Shown here piece after piece: positions 35,423 to 43,507 of a stretch of 64,000 nucleotides of DNA. The stretch spans positions 248,001 through 312,000 of the forward strand of contig CALVBS010000002.1 of assembly GCA_944325865.1 (NCBI GenBank). Direction: 5' to 3'. The notes beneath the pieces were generated by a model. That model made no database searches. It saw only the letters and a program-made list of their open reading frames with translations, and had not been told where the DNA came from. The stretch is from Candidatus Gastranaerophilales bacterium (GTDB lineage: Bacteria > Cyanobacteriota > Vampirovibrionia > Gastranaerophilales > Gastranaerophilaceae). Every line of letters begins with the position of its first letter. Positions within the stretch are counted from its first letter, which is position 1. A program made the position numbers and the translations under genes.

Positions 35423-36382
35423 ATGAAATTATTGGATGTTGAAAACCTTAACCTCGGTTTTAACTGTGAGAACGGATTTAAACAGGCATTATATAATGTA
35501 TCTTTTTCATTAAATAATGGAGAAATGCTTGCACTGGTAGGGGAATCCGGATGCGGCAAAACCATAAGTGCTATGAGTATCCTGCAGCTTCTTCCTAAAA
35601 ATGCAAGCATAACATCCGGCATAATCACCTTTGAAAATAAAGACCTGTTGAAAATAAACTGCAAGGAACTTCAACATATAAGGGGTTCAAAAATTGCACT
35701 CATACCACAGGATCCAATGACATCTTTAAATCCGCTATATACAGTAGGCGACCAACTATTGGAAGTACTAAAAATCCACCAGAATTTAAAAGGAAAAGAA
35801 GCATATCAAAAAGCTGTTGAAGCATTTGAAGCAGTACAAATTCCGTGTGCAGAAGAAAGATTGAGGGCATATCCGCATGAATTTTCCGGAGGGATGAAAC
35901 AGCGTGCAATAATTGCTATGGCACTTGCCTGTAAAGCCGAAATTTTAATTGCAGATGAGCCTACAACAGCTCTTGATGTAACAATTCAGGCTCAAATAAT
36001 GAGTTTACTGCAAAAAATAAAAAAAGAACGCGGTACCGCAATTCTTTTGATAACACATGATTTAGCACTTGTAAAAGAAAATGCAGATAACGTAGCAGTT
36101 ATGTATGCGGGCAGAATTGTTGAAAAAGCACCGGCAAAAGAATTTTTTGAAAATCCAACACATCCGTATTCGCTTGCACTGTTAAATTCACTTCCTTCAA
36201 ACAGGGAAAAGAGTCTTGAAACAATAACAGGCCAGCCACCAAGCATTCAACAAATTATTGAGGGCTGCAAATTTCATCCGCGTTGCAAACACTGCATGGA
36301 TATTTGTACGGAAGAAATTCCGCCGGAATATACTGTTGGCGAAAATCATATTTCGGCCTGCTTTCTGCTTAAAAATAACTAA
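35423..36382 (+). CDS. Oligopeptide/dipeptide-type ABC transporter ATPase (OppD/DppD-like)
   Basis: A 319-residue ATPase: Walker A VGESGCGKTISA, IALIPQDPMTSLNPLYTVGDQ, signature FSGGMKQRAIIAMAL, Walker B AEILIADEPTTALDV, and the Cys-bearing C-terminal CKFHPRCKHCMDICTEE region of oligopeptide-type ATPases, which in OppD/DppD can hold an Fe-S cluster or disulfides. No permease or binding protein gene is next to it; neighbours are MntP (convergent) and the LysM gene (divergent). Partner subunits must be elsewhere. Confidence 0.9.
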   Translation: MKLLDVENLNLGFNCENGFKQALYNVSFSLNNGEMLALVGESGCGKTISAMSILQLLPKNASITSGIITFENKDLLKINCKELQHIRGSKIALIPQDPMTSLNPLYTVGDQLLEVLKIHQNLKGKEAYQKAVEAFEAVQIPCAEERLRAYPHEFSGGMKQRAIIAMALACKAEILIADEPTTALDVTIQAQIMSLLQKIKKERGTAILLITHDLALVKENADNVAVMYAGRIVEKAPAKEFFENPTHPYSLALLNSLPSNREKSLETITGQPPSIQQIIEGCKFHPRCKHCMDICTEEIPPEYTVGENHISACFLLKNN

Positions 36383-36922
36383 TTATAAAACACTTTTAAC
36401 CGCAAGCAGAATAAGAATTATACCTCCGGTAATCTCTAAACTTCTTGACGGGAATTTTTTGAAAAAATTGCCAAACCAGAAACCGGCAATAGACATAAAA
36501 AACGAGGCCGCACCTATTATAACGGCAGGAATAAATAATCCGCTTCCCGTAAAATGCAGACTTGCCCCGGCAACAAGTGCATCAATACTGGTGGCAAGTC
36601 CCATAGAAATTAAACATTTTAAATCAAAACACAAAACAGCATCTTCTTTTTCCTGAAATGCTTCAATAATAAATTTGACACCGAGAATAAAAAATATAGC
36701 AAACACAAGCCAGTGAGCAAAAGCTGACACATAGCCGCTTATGACATTTGCGAATGCATAACCTATAACAGGCATTAAACCCTGAAAAAGCCCCATGGTA
36801 AACGCAAGAATCACTGAATTTTTAGCTCTGTTGTGCTTAAAAATAAGCCCTTGTGAAAAAGACACTATAAGACAATCGATACCAAGAGCTATTGCAAGAA
36901 GAATAATATCAAATAAGCTCAA
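36383..36922 (-). CDS. mntP: MntP-type manganese efflux pump
   Basis: A 179-residue, six-helix membrane protein with two similar halves: LFDIILLAIALGIDCLIVSF and CLISMGLATSIDALVAGASL, each with the conserved Asp in helix 1/4 (usual DA/DAF motifs; here IDC and IDA). MntP exports Mn2+. The start is taken as TTG at 36922 behind GAGGTGGAAG; an earlier TTG at 36934 is possible. It overlaps the end of the DUF4127 gene, so the two are coupled. It ends next to the convergent ABC gene with no gap. A Mn riboswitch was not seen. Confidence 0.85.
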   Translation of the reverse strand: MSLFDIILLAIALGIDCLIVSFSQGLIFKHNRAKNSVILAFTMGLFQGLMPVIGYAFANVISGYVSAFAHWLVFAIFFILGVKFIIEAFQEKEDAVLCFDLKCLISMGLATSIDALVAGASLHFTGSGLFIPAVIIGAASFFMSIAGFWFGNFFKKFPSRSLEITGGIILILLAVKSVL

Positions 36923-38246
36923 CTTCCACCTCAAACAGTCTGTTCCAAGGGAACGAATATGTAGTCAAAATTTCGGTATTCAAAAATTTTGCAATTTCTT
37001 CTTCAAAAGGTTTCATTAATTGTTTTATTTCTTCGTTATCCGGCCGTAAAAGTTTTTGCCGTACATTTGCCTGATATGCCCAATCGTCCAAAAACCTTAC
37101 AGTTTCAAGCCGTTTAAATGCATTCAAATTAAACTCTTCTGCCAAAAACTTACATTTTGCCGCACAAATAAGACTTCCGAGAGTATTAGCCGAAGTATTC
37201 CAGGCAGAATAACCGTAAAAATTTTTTTCATTAATACTTCTTTGAAAAATTTGTTTGACAAAAGCATTATCCGCACCATTTGCAAATCTCACATCAGCAA
37301 TCATATAAGGTTTCTGAGGCTCATGCCAGATACCGCCAAAAGGTTTTGTATCACGTTTCATGACAATTTCACCCTGAGAATTCTCGAAATTGTTAACGTA
37401 TAAAATAATATCTGCCTCATTTTCTCCACAAACTTTACAGCCTGCAAGTTCAATCTGACCGTTTACTGATTGTTCAATAGAAACGTCTTCGTAATTAGAA
37501 ATTAAATGTTTACATTCGGGATTGGAAAACACAGGAGCAATTTTAACCTCTCCTGAAAAAGCTCTTGCCATTAATGTAAGAGGAATTTCATCGGCACCGG
37601 TTTTGACAAACCCGCCGAGCTTTTCAAGTTCTGACGCCTCAAGTACATTCAATCCGTATTCCGCACAGTCATCTTTTGAAAAAACTAAAGTATCAAAAAG
37701 TCCTTCCTTCTGCCACTCCAGATAAATTTTATTTATCTCAAAATTACGTTTACGGGTATTGAGGTAATCTGTCAAAATTTCTTCAGGAATACTATTTTCC
37801 GGATTTTCTCCGGTTTTATGCGTAATGTAGGAATAATTAAAAATCTCTTTTCCCCATACATTCCAGTATTCTTTTTCTTCTTCATTAATATTATTATTAG
37901 AAATCCTCATTATACTTGAAAAAGCATATACTCTGGCATTTTTCTTAGCAAGAATTCGTTTAAGTTTTTCAATTCTGCATCTAATCTCTTCAAAAGTTTC
38001 AGGACATCTTCTTGAAGAAATTAAACCTCCGTAAGCGGCAGTATCAAGTGATATAACAATCGCATCCATTTTAGGAAGTTGTTCGAGCCATTCAAAAATT
38101 TTTTCGACATCGGCATATTTTGTCAAATCTCCAAGCATCTCTCTCGGCGGCATAAATATCTCAAGACTGCCGTCAATTCCGGCAATTTGTTCAGGCAAAG
38201 TATAGCATACGGGTCTGTTATCTATCGGTAAAAATCCTAATCGCAT
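36909..38246 (-). CDS. DUF4127 family protein
   Basis: A 445-residue soluble protein: MRLGFLPIDNRPVCYTLPEQ, FMPPREMLGDLTKYADVEKI, DAIVISLDTAAYGGLISSRR, ISNNNINEEEKEYW, FGGIWHEPQKPYMIADVRFANGAD, YSAWNTSANTLGSL. This matches my memory of DUF4127, a family of unknown function with conserved N-terminal Asp/Arg and a central S/T-A-Y-G-G-L motif. The start is 38246 because the family begins at MRLGF; a longer frame goes up to 38318. It overlaps the MntP gene downstream and is divergent from the methyltransferase at 38286, 39 bases away. Confidence 0.8.
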   Translation of the reverse strand: MRLGFLPIDNRPVCYTLPEQIAGIDGSLEIFMPPREMLGDLTKYADVEKIFEWLEQLPKMDAIVISLDTAAYGGLISSRRCPETFEEIRCRIEKLKRILAKKNARVYAFSSIMRISNNNINEEEKEYWNVWGKEIFNYSYITHKTGENPENSIPEEILTDYLNTRKRNFEINKIYLEWQKEGLFDTLVFSKDDCAEYGLNVLEASELEKLGGFVKTGADEIPLTLMARAFSGEVKIAPVFSNPECKHLISNYEDVSIEQSVNGQIELAGCKVCGENEADIILYVNNFENSQGEIVMKRDTKPFGGIWHEPQKPYMIADVRFANGADNAFVKQIFQRSINEKNFYGYSAWNTSANTLGSLICAAKCKFLAEEFNLNAFKRLETVRFLDDWAYQANVRQKLLRPDNEEIKQLMKPFEEEIAKFLNTEILTTYSFPWNRLFEVEVELI

Positions 38247-38285
38247 AAAATAATTATATGTTAAAATTAAACAGGTTACAAAATT

Positions 38286-38957
38286 ATGACAATTTCGAAA
38301 AATCCGAAAAAAATTCAAGAACTTTTTGATGTTATTGCCGAAAAATACGACTTTAACAATAATATCATTTCACTGGGTTTGCATAAAACAATAAAATTCT
38401 TAAGCCTTAAAAATCTTGAGATAAAAAACGGGGCTAAAATTCTTGATGAATGCACAGGAACAGGCGACATAACAGGTTTAATAAAAAAAATAAATCTTGA
38501 CGTTGAAATAACCGGAATAGATTTCTCACGAAACATGCTCGCCGGAGCAAAAAACAAATTTCCGTCAGTAACTTTTATACAGGCAGACTGTACAAATCTG
38601 CCTTTTGATAACGAAACGTTTGACATAATTACAATGACATTCGGACTTAGAAATATTGAAGATTACAACAAAGCCCTGCAGGAAACTTTCAGAGTCTTAA
38701 AATCCGGAGGAGAGTTCCTGCATCTCGATTTTGGAGAAAAAAACTTTTTTTCAAAAATTTTTGATACTCTCGTTCCACCGCTCATAAAACTCTTTTACGG
38801 AAAAAATTTACCCTATGCATATCTTCTGGAATCAAAAAAAGAATTTCCTACTCCTGACAAATTAATAGAAATATTCAAATCACACGGATTCAAACTAAAA
38901 TGCCGAAAAGATTTTCTCTTCGGCATCATCTCCTCACAAATTATGCAAAAACCTTAA
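38286..38957 (+). CDS. menG: Demethylmenaquinone/ubiquinone C-methyltransferase (MenG/UbiE family)
   Basis: A 223-residue class I methyltransferase: NPKKIQELFDVIAEKYDFNN, ISLGLHKTIKFL, ILDECTGTGDI (SAM loop, usual D-ACGTGD), ITGIDFSRNMLAGAK, ITMTFGLRNIEDYNKALQET, GGEFLHLDFGE. It C-methylates demethylmenaquinone in quinone synthesis. No other quinone gene is here. The E-C in DECTGTG replaces the common DLACGTGD form but the loop is intact. Convergent with, and overlapping by 4 bases, the dehydrogenase at 38954. Confidence 0.87.
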   Translation: MTISKNPKKIQELFDVIAEKYDFNNNIISLGLHKTIKFLSLKNLEIKNGAKILDECTGTGDITGLIKKINLDVEITGIDFSRNMLAGAKNKFPSVTFIQADCTNLPFDNETFDIITMTFGLRNIEDYNKALQETFRVLKSGGEFLHLDFGEKNFFSKIFDTLVPPLIKLFYGKNLPYAYLLESKKEFPTPDKLIEIFKSHGFKLKCRKDFLFGIISSQIMQKP

Positions 38958-39982
38958 ACAATCCTTGAGACCTTTCCTCCATAAATAACCTCCCGAATTG
39001 AACGCATTGTGACTGAAAGTATATAATCAACCGAATCCTGAGTATCATAAGCAATATGAGGTGTAATCAGCACATTATCAAATGCACGGAGTTTTTCAAC
39101 TGTTTTTGCTTCGTTATAACATTCAAGAGATTCTTTGCCCAAGTCCTCCGCTAATTTCTTACATTTGAAATTTATACTCTCACACATTAGAACATCAAGT
39201 GCAGCACCTGCAATTTTTCCGTTTTCAATATGTTTATACAGCTCCTGTAAATCAACAAGCTCACCCCTTGAAGTGTTAATAAAATACGCTCCGTTTTTCA
39301 TCATATTAAACTGTTCATGTGAAAACATATGATAATTTTGTCCCGTATATGGGACATGAATTGTAATAATATCAGATTTTTGTAAAAGTTCACCAAATGT
39401 GACATATTTTAAATCCTGAACACCGTCAAGTTCACGTTTTTGATTAATATCATATGCCAGTATATTCATCTTAAAACATTTTGCAAGCCCGCACACGGCA
39501 GCCCCGATAGAACCTGTACCCACAACCCCGAGTGTCAATTTAGAAATATCGCGTCCGTTAAAATTTATCTCTTCACTTTCACAATTTTTAACAGCTTTAA
39601 CTGCCGGAAAAATCTTTCTTACAAGGGAAAGTATAAGTCCGAAAGTATATTGTGCAACAGAAGTTTCTCCGTAATTTTCGACATTCACAACCGCAATGTT
39701 TTTATTCCTGCATGCATTTAAGTCAATATGATCATACCCTGTAGAACGTGTAGAAATAATCCTTAAATTCTTAAACGCATTAATAACTTTTCCGTCTATA
39801 ATCGAATCAATAAAAACACTTATTACATTTGTATTGTCAAGAATTTCTCCGGGAATGTTATCCACAGTCTCCGGCGTTAAGGATTCCGTATAAAATTTTA
39901 TGTTAAAATTATCAAACTTGTTTGTCCTGAAAAATTTTTTCTCAACTTCTCTGTAGTCAAATACTAACAAATTTAAGGTCAT
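38954..39982 (-). CDS. D-2-hydroxyacid (D-lactate-type) dehydrogenase
   Basis: A 342-residue NAD-dependent dehydrogenase: LRIISTRSTGYDHIDLNACR (D-specific family), NVENYGETSVAQYTFGLILSL, LGVVGTGSIGAAVCGLA (Rossmann loop), INTSRGELVDLQEL (catalytic Arg), GAALDVLMCES (Glu after D) and VLITPHIAYDT (catalytic His). It reduces a 2-oxo acid, most likely pyruvate to D-lactate, regenerating NAD in fermentation; glycerate or phenyllactate-type substrates are possible. RBS AGGAGAATTTC. Single-gene unit. Confidence 0.88.
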   Translation of the reverse strand: MTLNLLVFDYREVEKKFFRTNKFDNFNIKFYTESLTPETVDNIPGEILDNTNVISVFIDSIIDGKVINAFKNLRIISTRSTGYDHIDLNACRNKNIAVVNVENYGETSVAQYTFGLILSLVRKIFPAVKAVKNCESEEINFNGRDISKLTLGVVGTGSIGAAVCGLAKCFKMNILAYDINQKRELDGVQDLKYVTFGELLQKSDIITIHVPYTGQNYHMFSHEQFNMMKNGAYFINTSRGELVDLQELYKHIENGKIAGAALDVLMCESINFKCKKLAEDLGKESLECYNEAKTVEKLRAFDNVLITPHIAYDTQDSVDYILSVTMRSIREVIYGGKVSRIV

Positions 39983-40129
39983 GAAATTCTCCTTTTGAAA
40001 ATATTATTTTTCATCTGAAAATTTAATTCCATTAAACAAAAGGATATATTTTATAAGAAAAATAATTAGATAAAAGAATAATGAAATTAATTGAAAAAAA
40101 GTTTATCTTTAACGTGAAAGGAGATTTCC

Positions 40130-40609
40130 ATGGAAAACGAAATCATATTAAGAGAACCCGAATTGTATTTTGACAGCATTCATCAGGAATTAAACAATTT
40201 TTTAAGAGATACATTCCTGACTAATGCGTTTGCAAATCCATTGAATATAAAAAAATCCTCAATCTGGCGTCCTGCTATCGAATTAAAGCAAAATGACGCA
40301 AATTATAAAGTAAAAGTCCAGCTTCCGGGAATTCCTAAAGAAAATATCAAAGTAGAACTGGACAATGATTTTATGACAATAACCGCAGAAACACACGAAG
40401 AAAAGGAAGAAAAAAAAGAAGAAGAAAAAAACGAACGCTTCCACACAAGTGAATTCCGCTACGGTAAATATCAAAGGACAATATCTTTTGATCAGCCGAT
40501 AAAAGCTGATGATGCAGCAGCATCTTATAAAGACGGAGTTTTAACAATAACAATACCAAAACAAAAAATTGAAACTTCGACAAAAAAATTAATTGAAATA
40601 AAAGATTAA
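40130..40609 (+). CDS. Hsp20/alpha-crystallin small heat-shock protein
   Basis: A 159-residue protein with an alpha-crystallin domain at about 43-145: WRPAIELKQNDANYKVKVQL, PGIPKENIKVELDNDFMTI, GVLTITIPK (I-x-I/V anchor nearby), with a charged EEKEEKKEEEKNE insert in the loop. ATP-independent holdase. RBS AAAGGAGATTTCC precedes the ATG. Single gene, followed by a candidate RNA. No CIRCE repeat upstream. Confidence 0.95.
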   Translation: MENEIILREPELYFDSIHQELNNFLRDTFLTNAFANPLNIKKSSIWRPAIELKQNDANYKVKVQLPGIPKENIKVELDNDFMTITAETHEEKEEKKEEEKNERFHTSEFRYGKYQRTISFDQPIKADDAAASYKDGVLTITIPKQKIETSTKKLIEIKD

Positions 40610-40613
40610 AAAA

Positions 40614-40760
40614 TTATTCGTACCTTAAAGCCGAATCCACCCGGGATATGATCGGGGAAATCCGAAAGCGAGGCGGTGGTGAACGAAGTCGGCCTTTGGT
40701 TCACTGAAAATGAGCGGCGGGGTATGAATAACCGGAGAAAAAGCCGATTGTATCCGGTTA
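40614..40760 (+). ncRNA. Candidate structured RNA with own terminator
   Basis: A GC-rich island in an AT-rich intergenic region between hsp20 (plus) and tdk (minus). A closing stem pairs TTATTCGTACC (40614-40624) with GGTATGAATAA (40721-40731), 11 bp with two G-U-type/shift pairs. Inside, AAAGCCGA (40628-40634) can pair with TCGGCCTTT (40689-40697), and CCACC (40638-40642) with GGTGG (40675-40679). A further stem AACCGGA / TCCGGTT (40730-40736, 40753-40759) and a strong terminator follow. No known riboswitch, 6S, tmRNA or SRP motif was recognised. Strand is inferred from the terminator. Confidence 0.5.
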
Positions 40761-40763
40761 AAT

Positions 40764-40800
40764 AAAGGCATGGTGCGTAAAGTTCCATGCCTTTTATTTT
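40764..40800 (+). terminator. Terminator after the candidate RNA
   Basis: AAAGGCATGG / CCATGCCTTT stem followed by TATTTTTTAC. It closes the structured region; nearly symmetric, so it may also end tdk transcripts on the minus strand. Confidence 0.8.
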
Positions 40801-40839
40801 TTACATATCAGCTTTCAAATTAACAGCAACAAACAGAAA

Positions 40840-41457
40840 CTATTTTACAAACGGTAAAATTTTCAAACCCTGTTTTGATTTTTGCGGATTATTGTCCGGC
40901 AGTTCATAGCATTTAATGCAGCGGGCTTCATAAGTTTCATCTCCTCCAATCATAATTAGCGGTGAATTTTTATCCGCAGGTTTACCGTCAATTAATCTCT
41001 GGGTTCTCGTTGCATGCTCACAGCCGCATTTCATACATACGGCATGGAGTTTATCCACTTTTGTCGCTATACACATCAATTCAGGCATATGCCCGAAAGG
41101 CTCCGCCTTAAAATCAAGCTCAAGACCTGTCCCGATAATTTTTTTGCCCTCATTCATCAATCTTGTAATGACCTTAGTGATATTCCCATCAAAAAATTGC
41201 AATTCATCAATGGCAATAACTTCATCTTCAGGTTTTACAAAAGTCAAAATCTGAATTGAATGTTTAACTTTTATGGCATCAAGCCATAAACCGTTACGGG
41301 ACTCAATATAATCTCCCTTAGCCCTTGTATCAACATCAGGTGAAATGACCTTAACCTTCTTCTTTGCAATAATACAGCGTCTTACACGTCTCAAAAGTTC
41401 TTCTGTCTTTCCGCAGCTCATAGGGCCCGTAATCAGTTCAAAACTATAACCTTCCAT
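40840..41457 (-). CDS. tdk: Thymidine kinase
   Basis: A 205-residue type II TK: FELITGPMSCGKTEELL (P-loop), VIAIDELQFFDG (DE box), CMKCGCEHATRTQR and YEARCIKCYELP (two Cys pairs for structural zinc), PLIMIGGDETYEAR. It phosphorylates deoxythymidine for salvage. The start is placed at 41457, where AGGAGAGATACA precedes ATG; a longer frame to 41493 lacks an RBS. Full length for the family. Confidence 0.95.
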   Translation of the reverse strand: MEGYSFELITGPMSCGKTEELLRRVRRCIIAKKKVKVISPDVDTRAKGDYIESRNGLWLDAIKVKHSIQILTFVKPEDEVIAIDELQFFDGNITKVITRLMNEGKKIIGTGLELDFKAEPFGHMPELMCIATKVDKLHAVCMKCGCEHATRTQRLIDGKPADKNSPLIMIGGDETYEARCIKCYELPDNNPQKSKQGLKILPFVK

Positions 41458-41596
41458 TGTATCTCTCCTGTCACCCCTGATATTATTGTTCAAAAAGTTT
41501 AGATTGTATTTTCTACAATTTTTATTATATGACTTAATTTATTTTTTGAAAATTAAAAGTAACAAAAAGTTTACGTAAATCGACAAAATTCAAAAC

Positions 41597-41806
41597 TTAT
41601 TTATTAACTCTTTCATACACAAGTAAATCCTGAACACGGCAATCCAAAACATCACAAAGTTTATCAACTGTATCCAGTCCGAAGTTTGAATGCTTTCCGT
41701 TTATAATTTTGGAAATTGTTGTTGCATGAATTCCGGTTTCCCGCTGGATTTCAACAGCAGAAATATCTTTCTCCCACATTAATTCTCTCAGGCGAATTTT
41801 AATCAT
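41597..41806 (-). CDS. Small Cro/CI-type HTH regulator, divergent from a pilin-like gene
   Basis: A 69-residue protein: MIKIRLRELMWEKDISAVEI, QRETGIHATTISKIINGKHS, FGLDTVDKLCDVLDCRVQDLLVYE. Typical of YozG/HipB-like short XRE regulators. It lies 108 bases from, and divergent to, the pilin-like gene at 41915. The gap contains a consensus-type promoter whose -10 is flanked by TTGGCATATA-type repeats (41847, 41866 and inverted at 41872), suitable binding sites for this dimeric protein. Repression of the pilin gene is inferred. Confidence 0.85.
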   Translation of the reverse strand: MIKIRLRELMWEKDISAVEIQRETGIHATTISKIINGKHSNFGLDTVDKLCDVLDCRVQDLLVYERVNK

Positions 41807-41835
41807 ATAAACATTTTAATTATATATTTTTAGGA

Positions 41836-41881
41836 TTGACAAATCTTGGCATATACGCTAATATCATGGCATATATACCAA
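41836..41881 (+). promoter_or_regulatory. Pilin-like gene promoter with operator-like repeats
   Basis: TTGACA (41836-41841), 17 bases, TAATAT (41859-41864). TTGGCATATA (41847-41856) lies within the spacer, a near copy ATGGCATATA (41866-41875) lies just past the -10, and TATATACCAA (41872-41881) is the inverted form of the first. Sites in these positions would block RNA polymerase when bound. Confidence 0.75.
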
Positions 41882-41914
41882 TAACTTGTTGAATTAGTTA
41901 ATAGTAGGTTGAAA

Positions 41915-42637
41915 ATGAACATACAAAAACATAAAAATAAAGCCTTTACTCTTGCTGAAGTTCTTATAACACTCGGTATAATCGGCGTAGTTGCATCGAT
42001 GACTTTACCTGCACTTATAGCCAGCAACAGAAATAAACAGCTGGAATCTGCCTTAAAAAAAGAATATTCTCTTATATCTCAGGCTCTCGACTTTTATAAT
42101 GCCGAATATGGCGTAAGAATTACGCCTGAAAATACTTCTCATACAACCCTAAAAACTAAACTTCTCCCGTATTTCAAAATTTCCAGAGATTGCGGACGCG
42201 GTTCAGAAGGAACTGCTGAAGAACTAGAAAAAACATGTATTCCTAATTACGGAAATGAAGGAACCACAGAGAAAAGTTCCAAGACTTACACAAATTTAAA
42301 CGGTAAAAATTACATAGATTTAACAAGATTTGATGACGGACAATTTGTACTAATTGACGGTGCACTGGTATTAATTGAAAATGCTAATGCTGGGCAATTA
42401 TTTATTTCGGTTGACGTAAACGGTTACGGGAAACGCCCGAACAGATTAGGTCAGGATTTATTTATGTTTGAAATAAATGATAAGGGTGCATTACTCCCGA
42501 TGGGCGTAGCCGGAACTTTTTATTACGGAGAAAACAATGAATATTGCAATTCATCTTCAACAAACTCTATGAACGGGGCAGGCTGCACTTATAAAGCTCT
42601 TAATGAAAAAGATTATTTTAATAATTTACCTAAATAA
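41915..42637 (+). CDS. Type IV pilin-like protein
   Basis: A 240-residue protein with leader MNIQKHKNK, then AFTLAEVLITLGIIGVVASM: prepilin cleavage motif with Glu5 and a hydrophobic helix. The soluble part shares with the protein at 451 the blocks DGQFVLIDGALVLIEN, LFISVDVNGYGKRPN, GQDLFMFEIN and LLPMGVAGTFY, and paired Cys near the end (YCNSS, GCTY). The N-terminal DNA is also very similar to that at 451. The ATG at 41915 with upstream TAGG is preferred to a TTG two codons earlier. It is divergent from the HTH gene at 41597 and has a strong promoter. No pilus assembly gene is in the window; whether it is polymerised is unknown. Confidence 0.85.
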   Translation: MNIQKHKNKAFTLAEVLITLGIIGVVASMTLPALIASNRNKQLESALKKEYSLISQALDFYNAEYGVRITPENTSHTTLKTKLLPYFKISRDCGRGSEGTAEELEKTCIPNYGNEGTTEKSSKTYTNLNGKNYIDLTRFDDGQFVLIDGALVLIENANAGQLFISVDVNGYGKRPNRLGQDLFMFEINDKGALLPMGVAGTFYYGENNEYCNSSSTNSMNGAGCTYKALNEKDYFNNLPK

Positions 42638-42640
42638 AAT

Positions 42641-43459
42641 TTAGTGTACTTTATAGAAATCAGTTCCTCCGAGAACCTTATCTTTAAGCCGTTTTAAACC
42701 TGCTCCATAGAAGTATTTGAGCTGTTCAGGGAACTGTTCCGAAATATCAATCAAATACATATCATGGATGATAAACTCTTTTAACAAAAATACTATATCT
42801 TCATTTTTTGTCCACAAGACATCAGGATTTTCGTGTTTTTTGTTTTCAATTTTACCGAACAAACCTTCCTGATTATCGGCCGTAATAAATATCATCTTTC
42901 CGCCGAGTGCATACTCTATTTCTCTGCCGTTATAATGACGAAAGACCGTTCCGAAATTGCAGCTAAAATTGTCGTAGCCCACCATTTTGATATCCAGTCC
43001 TCTGTTATATGCGTCAAACAAATGTGATTCAAAATGTTTGAAATCTTGAGACCATATTTCCATAAAAATTTCTTTGCGTGCATTTTTAATAATTTCAATA
43101 ATTTTTTCACGAATTGAAAATTCGCCGTAAATACTCAAAATAGGCTCTGTATAATTATCTTTCACATTCGGAAGCTTTTTTTCAAGATAATCGAGAGTGG
43201 ATGTAATTTTTCTTCTGTATCTTTTGGTTAATTCCTTGGGTTTAATAGGTGTGTAGGTAATTGGTTTTGAGTTAGAGGATGTAACAATGCGAGCGGCTTC
43301 AAGAGCTTTTAATGTATCATAAGCTCTTGCCTGCGGAATATCAGCAAGTTTACTGACTTCATACCCAGTTGCAGGATATTTTTTCAAAAGAGCAAGATAA
43401 ACCTTTGCCTCATAGCTGTTTAAACCTAATTCTTTCAGATTTTCAACCAATTCATCCAT
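42641..43459 (-). CDS. TrmB-family transcriptional regulator
   Basis: A 272-residue protein. Residues 1-75 are a TrmB winged helix (LKELGLNSYEAKVYLALLKK, ATGYEVSKLADIPQARAYDT); about 75-110 a coiled linker (KRYRRKITSTLDYLEKKL); about 115-250 the TrmB C-terminal sensor/PLD-like domain (REKIIEIIKNARKEIFMEIW, RGLDIKMVGYDN). In archaea and some bacteria such proteins respond to sugars. Convergent with the pilin-like gene ending at 42637 (3-base gap). Target unknown. Confidence 0.85.
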   Translation of the reverse strand: MDELVENLKELGLNSYEAKVYLALLKKYPATGYEVSKLADIPQARAYDTLKALEAARIVTSSNSKPITYTPIKPKELTKRYRRKITSTLDYLEKKLPNVKDNYTEPILSIYGEFSIREKIIEIIKNARKEIFMEIWSQDFKHFESHLFDAYNRGLDIKMVGYDNFSCNFGTVFRHYNGREIEYALGGKMIFITADNQEGLFGKIENKKHENPDVLWTKNEDIVFLLKEFIIHDMYLIDISEQFPEQLKYFYGAGLKRLKDKVLGGTDFYKVH

Positions 43460-43507
43460 AAAATGATTTTAGCAGATTTCACAAAGTGACACAAGCATTG
43501 AAAAAAA

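Noticed and set aside
40614-40760. SRP RNA, 6S RNA, tmRNA or known riboswitch
   Set aside because: Conserved cores (SRP GGAAG/AGCA tetraloop region, tmRNA tRNA-like end, TPP/cobalamin/FMN/SAM/Mn motifs) are not present.
40606-40788. 60-codon minus-strand frame over the structured RNA region
   Set aside because: Coincides with paired stems; no RBS; composition follows the RNA structure.
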